The notes: generated by a model from the sequence alone, not told the origin. Numbered from the stretch's first letter, positions 42,520 to 52,749 are shown. The stretch: 64,000 nucleotides of DNA from Paludibaculum fermentans (GCF_015277775.1 NZ_CP063849.1:3596001-3660000); one strand, 5' to 3'. A program made the numbers and translations.

Positions 42520-45500
42520 ATGTTTCGATCAACCCACCTGGTTCTGGCTACCATCTTACTATCCACGTCGCTATCCGCCCAGACAGCCCTGGGCACCATC
42601 ACGGGTACGATCTCGGATCCGCAAGGATCGGGCGTACCCAATGTCACGGTCACAGCGACAGCTTTAGCTACGAACCTTAAGTACTCGGGCACCAGTTCGT
42701 CCGATGGCACTTATTCCATTTCCCAACTGCCCGTGGGACGTTTTGAGCTGACAGCCACGGCCCCCGGCTTCAAGACGTTCAACCAGACCAACATCACGAT
42801 TGAAGTCTCGCAGCGTCTGCGTGTGGACATCGGCCTCGAGGTTGGCGCGCTGACGGAGAGCGTCAACATTACCGCGGAGATCCCCAGAGTCCAGACGGAG
42901 GATTCCAGCCTGGGCGCTACCGTGGAGCGCAAGCGGATTGAAGAGCTGCCGTTGAACGGCCGCCATGTATTCAACCTGGTCAAGATTGTGGCCGGCGTGC
43001 AGCCGCGCACGGCCTCGACCGACGGGTTCGCCGAGGTCAACAACCAGACGTTCTCGCAGATCCGCATTAACGGCGGCCCGGCGTATGGCAACCAATTCTT
43101 ATTGGATGGCAGCGTCAACTCGGCGCCGGTGCATAACGAGATTGCGGTTGTCCCCATGTCGGACTCGGTGGAAGAGTTCCGCGTGGAGACGAATGCTTTG
43201 AAGGCGGAGTACGGCCAGACCTCGGGCGGCGTGATCAACGTCGTGACGAAGATGGGCGGCAACGAGTTTCACGGCTCGGCTTACGAGTTCCTGCGCAATG
43301 ACGCATTCGACGCGCGCAACGCGTTCTCGACGCAGCCGGATCCGCGCACGGGGCGGATCAAGCAGGTGCTGCGCTACAACCAGTACGGCGGCACGGTAGG
43401 CGGCCCGGTTCGGATTCCGAAGCTGTACGACGGGCGCAATCGCACGTTCTTCTTCGCAGGGTATGAGCAGTGGAGATGGCGCTCGACCGGTGCTCCCCGG
43501 CTCGGCACGGTGGCCAAGCCCGAATGGCGCGATGGCGACTTCTCGAACCTGCGCAACGGGTCCGGCGCGCTGATTGCGCTGTTCGATCCCGCCACGACGC
43601 GCGCGAATCCGAATGGCTCCGGCTATGTCCGCGATCCGCTGCCGGGCAACATTGTGCCGGCGAACCGCATCGATCCGTTGTCCAAGCGCGTGCTGGCCTA
43701 CATGCCGGCGGCGAACGCGACGGCGACCGATCCTTACACCGCCGCCAACAACTACATTGCACTGATCCCATCGAGCTCGGATCAGGGTGTCACGACCGGC
43801 CGCGTCGACCATCGGCTGTCCGACAAGGACATGCTGTTCTTCCGCTACTCGGGTACGCGCAACACGCTGCGCAACCGCGGCTATGGCCTGGAAGAGGCCG
43901 ATTCCGTGGCCCGCGACGACCAGCGCGACAACCACAACGCGATCTTCAGCTATACGCGCGTCGTGTCTCCTTCGATCGTGAACGACTTCCGCCTCGCCGG
44001 TTCGCGCCAGTGGCTGCCGTTCAAGCATCCCAGCTTTGACCAGGGCTGGCCCGCCAAGCTGGGCTACCCCTCGCAGATTCCGCAGGATCAGTTCCCGCCG
44101 GTGCAGATCTCGGGCCTGATGACCATTGGGCAGCCGAGCTTCTCGGCCGGCCTGCGTGCCCAGCAATACGTGCAGATTGTCGACAGCGTCACGATCGTAC
44201 ACGGCAAGCACAACTTCAAGACAGGCTTCGATCTGCGCTGGTCGCGGCTGAGCTTCATCAACCGCTCGAACCCCTCGGGCCGCTTCGACTTCAGCGCTTC
44301 GCTGACGGGCAATCCGCTGGTTCCGGCCAACACCGGGTTCGGCATGGCTTCCTATCTGTTGGGCGAAGTCGGCGGCGGCCAGATCGGCTTCCGTCCCTTC
44401 TTCCAGTACCGTTCGCTGCCGCTGGGCGTCTATTTCCAGGACGACTGGAAGATCACCCGCCGGCTGACGCTGAACCTGGGCCTGCGCTACGACATCAGCG
44501 GCGGGCCGACGGAATTGCACGACCGGCATTCCAGCTTTGATCCGTTCGTGATGAACCCCGAGACCAAGATGCCGGGCATCATGACTTACAGCGGCATCAA
44601 CGGTGTTCCGTCCAGCTATGTGGACCTGGACAAGAACAACTTCGGTCCGCGCATCGGTTTTGCATGGGATCCGAAGGGTGATGGCAAGACCGCCATTCGC
44701 GGCGGCTATGGCATCATTTACACGATCTCCGAGATCGGCCATACGCAGGGCGATAACTCCAACGCGCTGGGCTTCTCAGTGGATACGCCGTTCACCAGTT
44801 CGGGCAGCGTCCCGGTGAAGGCATTCCAGTTCAGCCAGGGTCCGTCGACGATCCTCCAGCCGGCCGGCGCGCAGGGCGGCCCTTCTGCCTTCCGCGGCTT
44901 CAACGGCCAGTATCAGGACCGGCACGGGCTGACGCCGTATGTGCAGTCGTTCAATTTCACCGTGCAGCGTTCGCTGTGGGCGGGCTGGACGGCCAGCGCC
45001 GTCTATGCCGGCAGCCGCGGCGTGAAGCTGTTCGGCGGCAACTACAACCTGAACCAGCTGGATCCGAAGTACTTTGCGATGGGTCTCGACCTGCAGACGA
45101 CGGTGCAGAACCCGTTCTTCGGGCAGATCACTTCGGGCGCGCTGTCCGGCGCCACGGTGCAGAAGCAGGTTCTGCTGCGGGCGTTCCCGGACTACCAGTC
45201 GGTGACAACATTCGCCGCGAACAACGCCAGCTCCACCTATCACTCGCTGCAGGTGCTGGTCGAGAAGCGCTTCTCTTCCGGTATTTCGGCGTTGGCCAGC
45301 TACACAAAGAGCAAGTTGATGTCGGATACGATCAGCATCGGCGGCGGCGGCAACGGCACGTCCGCGGCCGACTTCCGTATCGGCGCCTACAACCGCCGGC
45401 TGGACCGCGCCATCGACCAGGATGACGTTTCGCAGCGCCTCGTCACCAGCGGCGTCGTGGAACTGCCTTTCGGCCGCGGCAAGAAGTTCGGCACCGGCAT

Positions 45501-45984
45501 GAACCGTGTGGTGGATGCAGCCCTGGGCGGCTGGCAGCTCAACGGCATCGCCACCATCCAGACCGGCAATCCGCTGGTCGTGCGCGGGAGCAACAACTTC
45601 ACGGGCATCAACTATCCGGACCTGGTGGCGGATCCCTCGCTGCCCGGCGGTACGCAGTCGGCCAACAAGTGGTTCAATACCGACGCGTTCCGCAACCCGG
45701 CCAACTTCGTGATCGGCAATGCGCCCCGCACACTGCCCAGCACCCGCACGCCGGGCCTGCTGGACGTGAGCTTCTCGGTCTTCAAGACCTACCAGTTCAT
45801 GGAGCGCTACCGTCTGGAGACCCGCTGGGAGATGTTCAACGCCCTGAATGCCGTGAACCTGAACGGCCCGGATACGAACTTCTCACCCAACGCCGCGGGC
45901 GTGAACACCAATGCCAACTTCGGCCGCATCTTCAGTTCGCTGGAAGCGCGCCGCATGCAGCTTGGCATGCGCCTGACGTTCTAA
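42520..45984 (+). CDS. TonB-dependent receptor with N-terminal carboxypeptidase-regulatory-like domain
   Basis: A 1154-residue outer-membrane receptor. A signal peptide (1-20, ending LSAQ) precedes a CarboxypepD_reg/CnaB-like domain (about 23-105, GTISDPQGSGVPNVTV). A plug region follows (about 120-245, with LDGSVNSAPVHNEIAVVP), then a long beta-barrel ending in Phe (MQLGMRLTF), the usual outer-membrane assembly signal. This is the large TonB receptor type of Solibacter and relatives, found without a SusD partner, as here. GAGGAG precedes the ATG. It is followed 22 bases later by FAD-oxidoreductase genes, so it probably imports or binds a compound that they oxidise. Confidence 0.9.
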   Translation: MFRSTHLVLATILLSTSLSAQTALGTITGTISDPQGSGVPNVTVTATALATNLKYSGTSSSDGTYSISQLPVGRFELTATAPGFKTFNQTNITIEVSQRLRVDIGLEVGALTESVNITAEIPRVQTEDSSLGATVERKRIEELPLNGRHVFNLVKIVAGVQPRTASTDGFAEVNNQTFSQIRINGGPAYGNQFLLDGSVNSAPVHNEIAVVPMSDSVEEFRVETNALKAEYGQTSGGVINVVTKMGGNEFHGSAYEFLRNDAFDARNAFSTQPDPRTGRIKQVLRYNQYGGTVGGPVRIPKLYDGRNRTFFFAGYEQWRWRSTGAPRLGTVAKPEWRDGDFSNLRNGSGALIALFDPATTRANPNGSGYVRDPLPGNIVPANRIDPLSKRVLAYMPAANATATDPYTAANNYIALIPSSSDQGVTTGRVDHRLSDKDMLFFRYSGTRNTLRNRGYGLEEADSVARDDQRDNHNAIFSYTRVVSPSIVNDFRLAGSRQWLPFKHPSFDQGWPAKLGYPSQIPQDQFPPVQISGLMTIGQPSFSAGLRAQQYVQIVDSVTIVHGKHNFKTGFDLRWSRLSFINRSNPSGRFDFSASLTGNPLVPANTGFGMASYLLGEVGGGQIGFRPFFQYRSLPLGVYFQDDWKITRRLTLNLGLRYDISGGPTELHDRHSSFDPFVMNPETKMPGIMTYSGINGVPSSYVDLDKNNFGPRIGFAWDPKGDGKTAIRGGYGIIYTISEIGHTQGDNSNALGFSVDTPFTSSGSVPVKAFQFSQGPSTILQPAGAQGGPSAFRGFNGQYQDRHGLTPYVQSFNFTVQRSLWAGWTASAVYAGSRGVKLFGGNYNLNQLDPKYFAMGLDLQTTVQNPFFGQITSGALSGATVQKQVLLRAFPDYQSVTTFAANNASSTYHSLQVLVEKRFSSGISALASYTKSKLMSDTISIGGGGNGTSAADFRIGAYNRRLDRAIDQDDVSQRLVTSGVVELPFGRGKKFGTGMNRVVDAALGGWQLNGIATIQTGNPLVVRGSNNFTGINYPDLVADPSLPGGTQSANKWFNTDAFRNPANFVIGNAPRTLPSTRTPGLLDVSFSVFKTYQFMERYRLETRWEMFNALNAVNLNGPDTNFSPNAAGVNTNANFGRIFSSLEARRMQLGMRLTF

Positions 45985-46006
45985 TAACCTGAGCGAGGAT
46001 CCATCC

Positions 46007-47665
46007 ATGAGAATGTTCCTTGTTCTCCTGCTGGCAGCGGCTTCGGCCGCTGCCCAGCAGCAATACGACCTTGTCGTTTATGGCGGCACCGCCGCCGGAT
46101 TTGCCACCGCCGTCTCCGGCGCCCGCCAGGGCCTGAAGACTGCGCTGCTGGAACCCAGAAACCATATCGGCGGCATGATCAGCGGAGGCCTGTCGGGCAC
46201 CGACGTCGGCCGCCGCGAAGTGATCGGCGGACTGTCGCTCGAGTTCTACTACCGCGCGGGCCAGCGCTACCAGATGGACCGGCACCTGCAGGAACTGTCC
46301 TGGATGCCGGAGCCGGGCGTGGCCGAGTCCCTGATGCGAGAGATGCTCAAGGAAGCGGGCGTCACGCTGCTGGAGCACCACCGGCTGCGAGAGAAAGACG
46401 GCGTGAAGCGCGAAGGCTCCCGTGTCACTGAGATCGTGACGGAGAACGGCGCCCGGTTCCGGGCCAAGGTCTTCGCCGATGCCACCTATGAGGGCGACCT
46501 GATGGCGCAGTCGAAGGTCACCTACACCTACGGCCGCGAAGGCATCAGTCAATATGGCGAGTCGCTGGCCGGCGTACGCGCGGTGACCGAGAGCCACCAG
46601 TTCGCGGTCGACATTCCGGCGCGCGACGAGCAGGGCAAGCTGCTGCCCGAAGTCTCGGCCGAACCTCGTGGAGAGCCGGGCACGGCCGACAAGCGGATCC
46701 AGGCTTACAACTTCCGCGTGATCGCCACGAACGTGCCGGAGAACCGGCTGCCCTGGCCCAAGCCCGACGGCTATGATCCAAAGCGCTATGAGTTGCTGGC
46801 GCGCTACCTGACGGCGATGACGAAGTACATGGGCCGGCCGGTGAATTTCAACGAAGTCGGCTTGTTCCGCATCATCCCCAACGGCAAGCTGGACCTCAAC
46901 AATCGGGGCGGCTTCTCCACCGACTACATCGGCAAGAACTACGGCTACCCCGAGGGCACTTACGCCGAGCGCGCGAAGATCTGGAAGGAGCACGAGGATT
47001 ACCAGAAGGGCTTCTATTACTTCCTGGCGAACGATCCGCGCGTCCCGAAGGAGCTGCAGGACGAGGTCCGCAGCTATGGATTGCCGAAGGATGAGTTCCA
47101 GGACACCGGCCATTGGCCGAACCAGCTCTACGTGCGCGAAGCGCGCCGCATGGTGGGCGAGTTCGTGTCCACGCAGAAGGATCTGCAGACCGAGCGGACC
47201 AAGCCCGATGCCATCGGCATGGGCAGCTATAACTCCGACTCGCACAACCTGCAGCGGTTCGTGAACGCCAAGGGCTTTGTGGAGAACGAGGGCGACGTGC
47301 AGGTGCCCGTGCAGCCCTACCAGATCCCTTACAGGGTGCTGGTGCCCAAGAAGAGTGAAGTGACGAACCTGCTGGTCCCGGTGTGCTTCTCGGCCAGCCA
47401 TATTGCGTACTCCAGCATGCGCATGGAGCCGCAGTACATGATCCTGGGCCATGCGGCGGGCATTGCCGCGGCGCTGGCCATCCGCGGCGGATCCACGCTG
47501 CAGGACATCAATGTGCCCGAGTTGCAGAAGAAGTTGAAGGACGAAGGCGCGGTATTCGAAGCGGGCATCGAGTTCCAGAATCAAGGCCTGGCCACGATCA
47601 GGAAACGCTATGCCCCGGCTCCCAGAAAAGGGCCCGTGCCGTGGGACCGCCGGGCGGCGAAGTAG
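46007..47665 (+). CDS. FAD-dependent oxidoreductase, exported
   Basis: A 552-residue flavoenzyme of the same family as its neighbours. It has a signal peptide (1-17) and a dinucleotide fold with VYGGTAAGFATA (24-35) closed by Glu49, then HIGGMISGGLSGTDVG and DATYEGDLMAQS (about 157-168). SHIAYSSMRMEPQYM (about 464-478) is shared with both other copies. It begins 22 bases after the TonB receptor with GAGGAT before the start, and is followed 18 bases later by a third homologue. It has no extra C-terminal domain. It is likely periplasmic and part of the same catabolic unit; the substrate is unknown. Confidence 0.87.
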   Translation: MRMFLVLLLAAASAAAQQQYDLVVYGGTAAGFATAVSGARQGLKTALLEPRNHIGGMISGGLSGTDVGRREVIGGLSLEFYYRAGQRYQMDRHLQELSWMPEPGVAESLMREMLKEAGVTLLEHHRLREKDGVKREGSRVTEIVTENGARFRAKVFADATYEGDLMAQSKVTYTYGREGISQYGESLAGVRAVTESHQFAVDIPARDEQGKLLPEVSAEPRGEPGTADKRIQAYNFRVIATNVPENRLPWPKPDGYDPKRYELLARYLTAMTKYMGRPVNFNEVGLFRIIPNGKLDLNNRGGFSTDYIGKNYGYPEGTYAERAKIWKEHEDYQKGFYYFLANDPRVPKELQDEVRSYGLPKDEFQDTGHWPNQLYVREARRMVGEFVSTQKDLQTERTKPDAIGMGSYNSDSHNLQRFVNAKGFVENEGDVQVPVQPYQIPYRVLVPKKSEVTNLLVPVCFSASHIAYSSMRMEPQYMILGHAAGIAAALAIRGGSTLQDINVPELQKKLKDEGAVFEAGIEFQNQGLATIRKRYAPAPRKGPVPWDRRAAK

Positions 47666-47683
47666 TACCTCAAGGAAGAACCT

Positions 47684-49771
47684 ATGAAGAAAACACTACT
47701 CCGCCGAGGGTTCGCGGCTTTGCTGGCTCCGTTGCTGGCACTCACTGCTATTTCCTGCAGCGGCACGGGTCCGGAAACCGACATCCTCATCTACGGCGCA
47801 ACATCCGGCGGGCTGGCCGCGGCCATCCAGGCGCGGCGCATGGGCAAGACGGTGGTCGTTCTCGATCCCGGCACTCATATCGGCGGGCTAACCACAGGCG
47901 GCCTGAGTTGGACCGACATCGGCAACAAGATCGTCGTGGGCGGCATTGCCCGCGAGTTCTACCAACGCATCAAGAAGAAGTACGAGGATCCGAAGGTGTG
48001 GACGTCGGAGACGAGGGACGAGTACTTCGAGCGCCGCAAGGGCCCGAACGCCAAGAACGAAGATGCGATGTGGACGTTCGAACCCAAGGTGGCCCGCGCG
48101 CTGTACTCAGAGATGCTGGCCGAGGCGGGCGTCAAGGTGATCCAGAAAGCGCGGCTCGATCTCAGCCCCGGCAAGGGAGTGGTGAAGGAGAACGGGCGCA
48201 TCAAGGCGATCGTGCTGGAAGGTGGTACGCGTTATGAAGCCAAGATGTTCATCGATGCGACCTATGAAGGCGACCTGATGGGCATGGCCGGCGTGTCGTA
48301 CGCGATCGGCCGCGAGAACAACTCCGACTACAAGGAGACCTGGAACGGTTCGCAGCCCAATCACTTCCACTACCACCAGTTCCCGGAAGGCGCGAACGTG
48401 GATCCGTATGTCGTCAAGGGCAAGCCGGAAAGCGGCCTGCTGCCGATTATCGATCCTACCGGTCCGGGCGAAGAGGGCAAGGGAGACAAGCGGATCCAGG
48501 CCTACTGCTACCGCATGTGCCTGACGAACGATCCAAAGAACCGGCTGCCCATCGAGAAGCCGGCGGGCTACGACGAAAAGGATCACGAACTGCTGCTACG
48601 GTTTGCCGAGACGGGCAAGTATCACGAGCCGTCCAGCAAGTACGACCCGATCCCCAACATGAAGACCGACACCAACAACCACGGTGCGGTCTCCACCGAC
48701 TACATGGGCGCGGACTGGAGCTACCCCGAGGCCGGCTACGCCGAGCGCGAGAAGATCAACAAGCGGCACGAGGTCTATCAGAAGGGTTATATGTGGACCC
48801 TGCAGAACAGCCCGCGCGTGCCGGCGAAGCTGCGTGAGTACTACAAGCAGTGGGGCCTGCCGAAGGACGAGTTCACCGAGAACGGCGGCTGGCCGACGCA
48901 GCTCTACATTCGAGAAGCGCGGCGCATGATCGGTGCGCTGGTAATGACGGAGCACCACGTGATGGCCCGCGAGATCGTGGAAGACTCCGTCGGCATGGGC
49001 GCCTACGGCATGGATTCGCACAACGTCCAGCGCTACGTCACCAAGGCCGGTTTCGTGCGGAATGAAGGCAACGTTCAGGTGGGCGGCTTCCCTCCTTACC
49101 CGGTGGGCTACCGTGCCATCACCCCGAAGAAGGACCAGGCCTCGAACCTGCTGGTGCCCGTGGCCCTGTCGGCGACCCACATCGCCTACGGTTCCATCCG
49201 CATGGAGCCGGTCTTCATGGTGCTGGGCCAATCGGCCGCCACGGCCGCCGCACTGGCCATCGACGCCAACCAGGCGGTGCAAGACGTTCCTTATCCGAAA
49301 CTGCGAGAGCGGTTGCTGGCGGATAAGCAGGTGCTGGAAGCTCCGGCAGCGCTCAGCAAGGGCGACATCGATCCCCGGCAGCTCGAAGGCACGGTGATCG
49401 ACAGCCAGTTCGCTGAACTGACTCCGGCCTGGAAAGGCAGCCGTGCACACAAACCCACGCTGGGCCCTTCCTACTTCGACGACATGGATGCGCGCGACGG
49501 CAAGGCGCGGGCGCAGTTCACGGTGAAGATGGAGAAGGCCGGGCGCTACCGGGTGAAGCTGCTGTATCCGCCCTTCGCCAAGCAGGCGACGAATGTGCCG
49601 GTGCAGATCTCCGGCGGCGGCAAGACCTACCAGGCCACGGTGAACCAGCGGCAACCCGCCGACTGGCTGGGGACCTACGACCTGCCGGCCGAGTTCACCG
49701 TGACGGTGACCAACCAGGGCACCAACGGAGCCGTGGCGGTGGACGGACTGCAGATTGCTCCGGCCCAGTAA
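47684..49771 (+). CDS. FAD-dependent oxidoreductase lipoprotein with golvesin/Xly-like C-terminal domain
   Basis: A 695-residue flavoenzyme. The signal sequence ends in LTAISC, a lipobox-like motif, so Cys25 may carry lipid. The dinucleotide fold has YGATSGGLAAAI (37-48), then HIGGLTTGGLSWTDIG and DATYEGDLMGMAG. The oxidoreductase domain ends near 540. The C-terminal part (about 565-695) resembles the golvesin/Xly carbohydrate-binding-like domain: AGRYRVKLLYPP, TVNQRQPADWLGTYDL and VAVDGLQI. The domain suggests a polysaccharide or surface-bound substrate. AAGGAAG precedes the start, 18 bases after the previous homologue. A strong terminator follows. Confidence 0.87.
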   Translation: MKKTLLRRGFAALLAPLLALTAISCSGTGPETDILIYGATSGGLAAAIQARRMGKTVVVLDPGTHIGGLTTGGLSWTDIGNKIVVGGIAREFYQRIKKKYEDPKVWTSETRDEYFERRKGPNAKNEDAMWTFEPKVARALYSEMLAEAGVKVIQKARLDLSPGKGVVKENGRIKAIVLEGGTRYEAKMFIDATYEGDLMGMAGVSYAIGRENNSDYKETWNGSQPNHFHYHQFPEGANVDPYVVKGKPESGLLPIIDPTGPGEEGKGDKRIQAYCYRMCLTNDPKNRLPIEKPAGYDEKDHELLLRFAETGKYHEPSSKYDPIPNMKTDTNNHGAVSTDYMGADWSYPEAGYAEREKINKRHEVYQKGYMWTLQNSPRVPAKLREYYKQWGLPKDEFTENGGWPTQLYIREARRMIGALVMTEHHVMAREIVEDSVGMGAYGMDSHNVQRYVTKAGFVRNEGNVQVGGFPPYPVGYRAITPKKDQASNLLVPVALSATHIAYGSIRMEPVFMVLGQSAATAAALAIDANQAVQDVPYPKLRERLLADKQVLEAPAALSKGDIDPRQLEGTVIDSQFAELTPAWKGSRAHKPTLGPSYFDDMDARDGKARAQFTVKMEKAGRYRVKLLYPPFAKQATNVPVQISGGGKTYQATVNQRQPADWLGTYDLPAEFTVTVTNQGTNGAVAVDGLQIAPAQ

Positions 49772-49793
49772 GCGGTTCGCATCTGAACGAAAT

Positions 49794-49824
49794 GCCCCGG
49801 GGATTGCGCCCCGGGGCTTTTTTT
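49794..49824 (+). terminator. rho-independent terminator after the TonB/FAD-oxidoreductase operon
   Basis: A perfect 9-bp stem GCCCCGGGG/CCCCGGGGC with the loop ATTGCG is followed by seven T residues, 22 bases past the stop at 49771. The following gene is on the opposite strand, ending at 49840. Confidence 0.92.
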
Positions 49825-49839
49825 GTGCGAGGGCGCCGC

Positions 49840-52410
49840 TCAGTCGCAACGCAGGGCGGTCGTCGGATTCACGCGCAGAGCCCGTCGCGCGGGGATCAAG
49901 GCGGCCAGCACCACCGTAGCGATGAACAACGCGGTGGCGGCGACGTAAGCGACGGGGTCCAGCGGGCTGATCCCGAACAACTGCCGCCGCAGCAGGTCAG
50001 ACAAGGCCGCCGCGCCCCCCACGCCGACGATGAGCCCCGCCGCCACCGGTCGCGAGAACTGCATCAGCACCAGTGACAGGATGTGGCCCGGCCGCGCGCC
50101 CAGCGCCATGCGGATCCCGATCTCCTTCATCTTGCGCGAGACGGCATACGCCACCAGGCCGACAATGCCGAGACAGGCCAGCAACAGTGCGCTGGCGCCC
50201 AGCACGGCCGCCGCCGCGGTCCCCCGTTCGATGCCTTCCATCTTCTGCTGGAAGGCGCCCTTCAAGGTCTGAACTCGCGGATGGACCCGCGGATCAATAG
50301 ACCGCGCGATGGACGACACGGCAGGCACAATCGACTCCAGCGAGCCGGACATGCGCACCACGACGGCCATCTTCGTCAGATCGTCCTTGCCGGGCAACAT
50401 GTACGCATCCACGGAGTCAGGATCCTCCAACGCGTCCATCCGCGCATCCCGGGTGATGCCGATGACGGTGTACGGCACCTGCGCGCCCGTCGGGTCCTCT
50501 CCGGAAAGAAAGTGCTTCCCGAGCGGGTTCTCGTTGGGCCACGACTTGCGGGCCAGGCTCTCACTGATGAGAATTCCAGCCGTATCGGAAGAGGTCAGGG
50601 TCCGGCCCGCGCGGATCGGAATCTTCATCGTCTCCAGGAATCCGGGATCGACGCGGTTCCAGTGCACATCCAGGTGCCGGCCATCGATGGTGACGCCCAC
50701 CACCATCACGTTGCTGCCGGCCAGTGGCGGTGTCGCCGTGGCGGAAACCGAAGCCACGCCGGGCAGTTCGCGCATCCGGTCCTTCAACGCGTCGACATAC
50801 GCACGCGACTGTTCCGGGGTGTAGCCGTGCGAGCCCAGGCCCGGCATGACCGCGATGGCCTTCTCGTACTCAAAGCCCGGACTCGCCGATAGCGCGTGGT
50901 CCAGGGCGCGGATCAGCAGGCCCGCCACGATGAGCAGGACGCAACTGGCAGCCACCTGTGCCCCGATCAGCAGTTGCTTGGAGAAGGTCGACCGGTGCCG
51001 CTGCCGGGCCACCTGGATGGCGGGCGCGAGTCCGAAGAGGATGGCCGAGACGAAGCCGATCCCGGTCGCGAAAGCGGTCACGGGCCAGTCCGGAGTCGGG
51101 TCGAGCCAATCCGGAGCTCCAGTCCAGACCATCATCAGCTTCAGCACCAGGCAGCCCAAAGCCAGGCCCGCGGCCGAGCCCAGCAGCCCCAGCACCACGC
51201 TCTCTGTGAACAACTGACGGATCAGCCTGCCGGTTCCGGCGCCGATGGCCGTACGAATCGAAATCTCCCGCTCCCGCGAAACGCCGCGCGCCAACAGCAG
51301 CCCGCCCAGGTTGCTGCACGCCGCCGCGAGAATGAGGAAGACCAGCGACCCGATCAGCACCGCCAGCGGATACAGCTTGTCCGGCTGTTCCGTGCCCGTG
51401 CCGCTGCGGTCGCCGATCATCAGGCTTTTCGCGTAGCCGCCCGGCTGGCTGGCCAGCGATTCCTTCTCCCAGATCTCCGCCGGATGCTGCTGCCGGAAGT
51501 CCGCGATGATGTAGCGAAGTTCCTGCTCAACGCCCTGGGGCGTGACGCCCGGCTGCATGCGGCCCCAGGTCCGCACCCCGGCGCCTTCTTTCAGATCCGT
51601 CAGCAGGTGGCTGCCTGTGACGATCTGGGGCTGCTGGACCAGCGGAGCCCACAGATCCGGTTTGTCCATGCTGAGGCCACTGAACTCCTCCGCGGCGACG
51701 CCGACGATCGACAGCAGCCGGCCGTTCAGGCGAATGGTCCGGCCGACGACGGCCGGGTCGGAGCCGAACTGACCGCGCCAGAAGCCGTGGCTCAGTACGG
51801 CCACCAGCGGCGCGTCCGGAGCTTCGTCCCGCGCCTCGTCCAGCAGACGGCCGAATTTCGGCGCCGCGCCCAGCTCACTGAAGAAGTTCGTCGTGACGAA
51901 GTGTACCGAGGCCGGGCCTTCCTTGCCTTCCATCGTCAAGCGCGCCGTGTTCAGGGCCAGCACCGCGGACAGCGTTTTGGTATGGCTGCGGACAAACGCC
52001 ATCTCCTGGTAAGGAAGGGCGTAGGCGTAACGCTCCGGCGCGCTGCGTTTGAAGCGCAGCAGCGTGTCCGGGTCCCGCACCGGCAGCGGCTTCAGCACAA
52101 TGAGGTTGAAGAAACCGAAGGCCGCGACGTTCACCCCGATGCCCAGGGCGAGCATGAGGACAGCCGCCAGCGTGAACCCGGGCGCATTGCGCAACACCCG
52201 TACGGCGTAGCGGAGATCCTGCCCCAGCCGGTCGATCCACATCCAGCCCCACGCCTCGCGGGCATCTTCGCGCAGCCGCAGCGTATCGCCGAAGTTGCGG
52301 CGGCCCCCGCGCTCGGCCATTTCCCGGTGGAACTCCATGTCGCCGGCGAGCTCCTCGTCCAGGCGGCGGCGGTTCAGCAGATATTGGATACGGCGGAAGA
52401 TGTCGCTCAT
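49840..52410 (-). CDS. ADOP family duplicated ABC-type permease (MacB/FtsX-like)
   Basis: An 856-residue membrane protein of the acidobacterial duplicated orphan permease type. The frame is open to 52557, inside the PadR gene, but GGGAG precedes the ATG at 52410. It has a short N-terminal domain (about 1-70, LDEELAGDMEFHREMAERGG), a first membrane helix (about 82-105), a MacB periplasmic domain, an FtsX unit (about 385-505), a second MacB domain (about 540-690) and a second FtsX unit (about 735-850). It ends in RRALRVNPTTALRCD, a family hallmark. No ATPase gene is adjacent, hence orphan. It lies 11 bases after the PadR gene, its usual partner. Confidence 0.9.
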   Translation of the reverse strand: MSDIFRRIQYLLNRRRLDEELAGDMEFHREMAERGGRRNFGDTLRLREDAREAWGWMWIDRLGQDLRYAVRVLRNAPGFTLAAVLMLALGIGVNVAAFGFFNLIVLKPLPVRDPDTLLRFKRSAPERYAYALPYQEMAFVRSHTKTLSAVLALNTARLTMEGKEGPASVHFVTTNFFSELGAAPKFGRLLDEARDEAPDAPLVAVLSHGFWRGQFGSDPAVVGRTIRLNGRLLSIVGVAAEEFSGLSMDKPDLWAPLVQQPQIVTGSHLLTDLKEGAGVRTWGRMQPGVTPQGVEQELRYIIADFRQQHPAEIWEKESLASQPGGYAKSLMIGDRSGTGTEQPDKLYPLAVLIGSLVFLILAAACSNLGGLLLARGVSREREISIRTAIGAGTGRLIRQLFTESVVLGLLGSAAGLALGCLVLKLMMVWTGAPDWLDPTPDWPVTAFATGIGFVSAILFGLAPAIQVARQRHRSTFSKQLLIGAQVAASCVLLIVAGLLIRALDHALSASPGFEYEKAIAVMPGLGSHGYTPEQSRAYVDALKDRMRELPGVASVSATATPPLAGSNVMVVGVTIDGRHLDVHWNRVDPGFLETMKIPIRAGRTLTSSDTAGILISESLARKSWPNENPLGKHFLSGEDPTGAQVPYTVIGITRDARMDALEDPDSVDAYMLPGKDDLTKMAVVVRMSGSLESIVPAVSSIARSIDPRVHPRVQTLKGAFQQKMEGIERGTAAAAVLGASALLLACLGIVGLVAYAVSRKMKEIGIRMALGARPGHILSLVLMQFSRPVAAGLIVGVGGAAALSDLLRRQLFGISPLDPVAYVAATALFIATVVLAALIPARRALRVNPTTALRCD

Positions 52411-52421
52411 GGCTCCCTCTC

Positions 52422-52748
52422 TCAGGCGGTCTTCAGTACGGACTGGATTGCCTCGGCCACGCGGCTGTAGTCCGCCAGTTCCGTTTCGAGCTGCTGCCGG
52501 CCCGCCGGGGTCAGGCTGTAGAAGCGGACTTTTCGATTGGTCTCGGAAAGCCCCCATTCCGAGGTCGCCCAGCCCTTCAGCAGGATCTTCTGCAGCGCGG
52601 GATAGAGCGAGCCCTCCTCCACATGCAGCACTTCGGCGGAAAGCATGTAGATCTTCTGTGCGATGGCGTAGCCGTGCACAGGGCCGGAGTGCAGCACACG
52701 CAGAATCAGCAGGACCAGTGCGCCGGCAGGCATTTCTTTCTTAGGCAT
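52422..52748 (-). CDS. PadR family transcriptional regulator
   Basis: A 108-residue winged-helix repressor. It starts at the ATG at 52748 (MPKKEMPAGALVLLILRVL), which matches the usual PadR N-terminus better than the upstream start at 52799. The DNA-binding core is residues 8-80, with GPVHGYAIAQKI and EEGSLYPALQKI, and a dimerisation helix closes the protein. It is the first gene of a two-gene unit with the ADOP permease and should repress that unit until an inducer binds. A candidate operator overlaps its own promoter. No Shine-Dalgarno sequence precedes the start. Confidence 0.9.
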   Translation of the reverse strand: MPKKEMPAGALVLLILRVLHSGPVHGYAIAQKIYMLSAEVLHVEEGSLYPALQKILLKGWATSEWGLSETNRKVRFYSLTPAGRQQLETELADYSRVAEAIQSVLKTA

Positions 52749-52749
52749 A

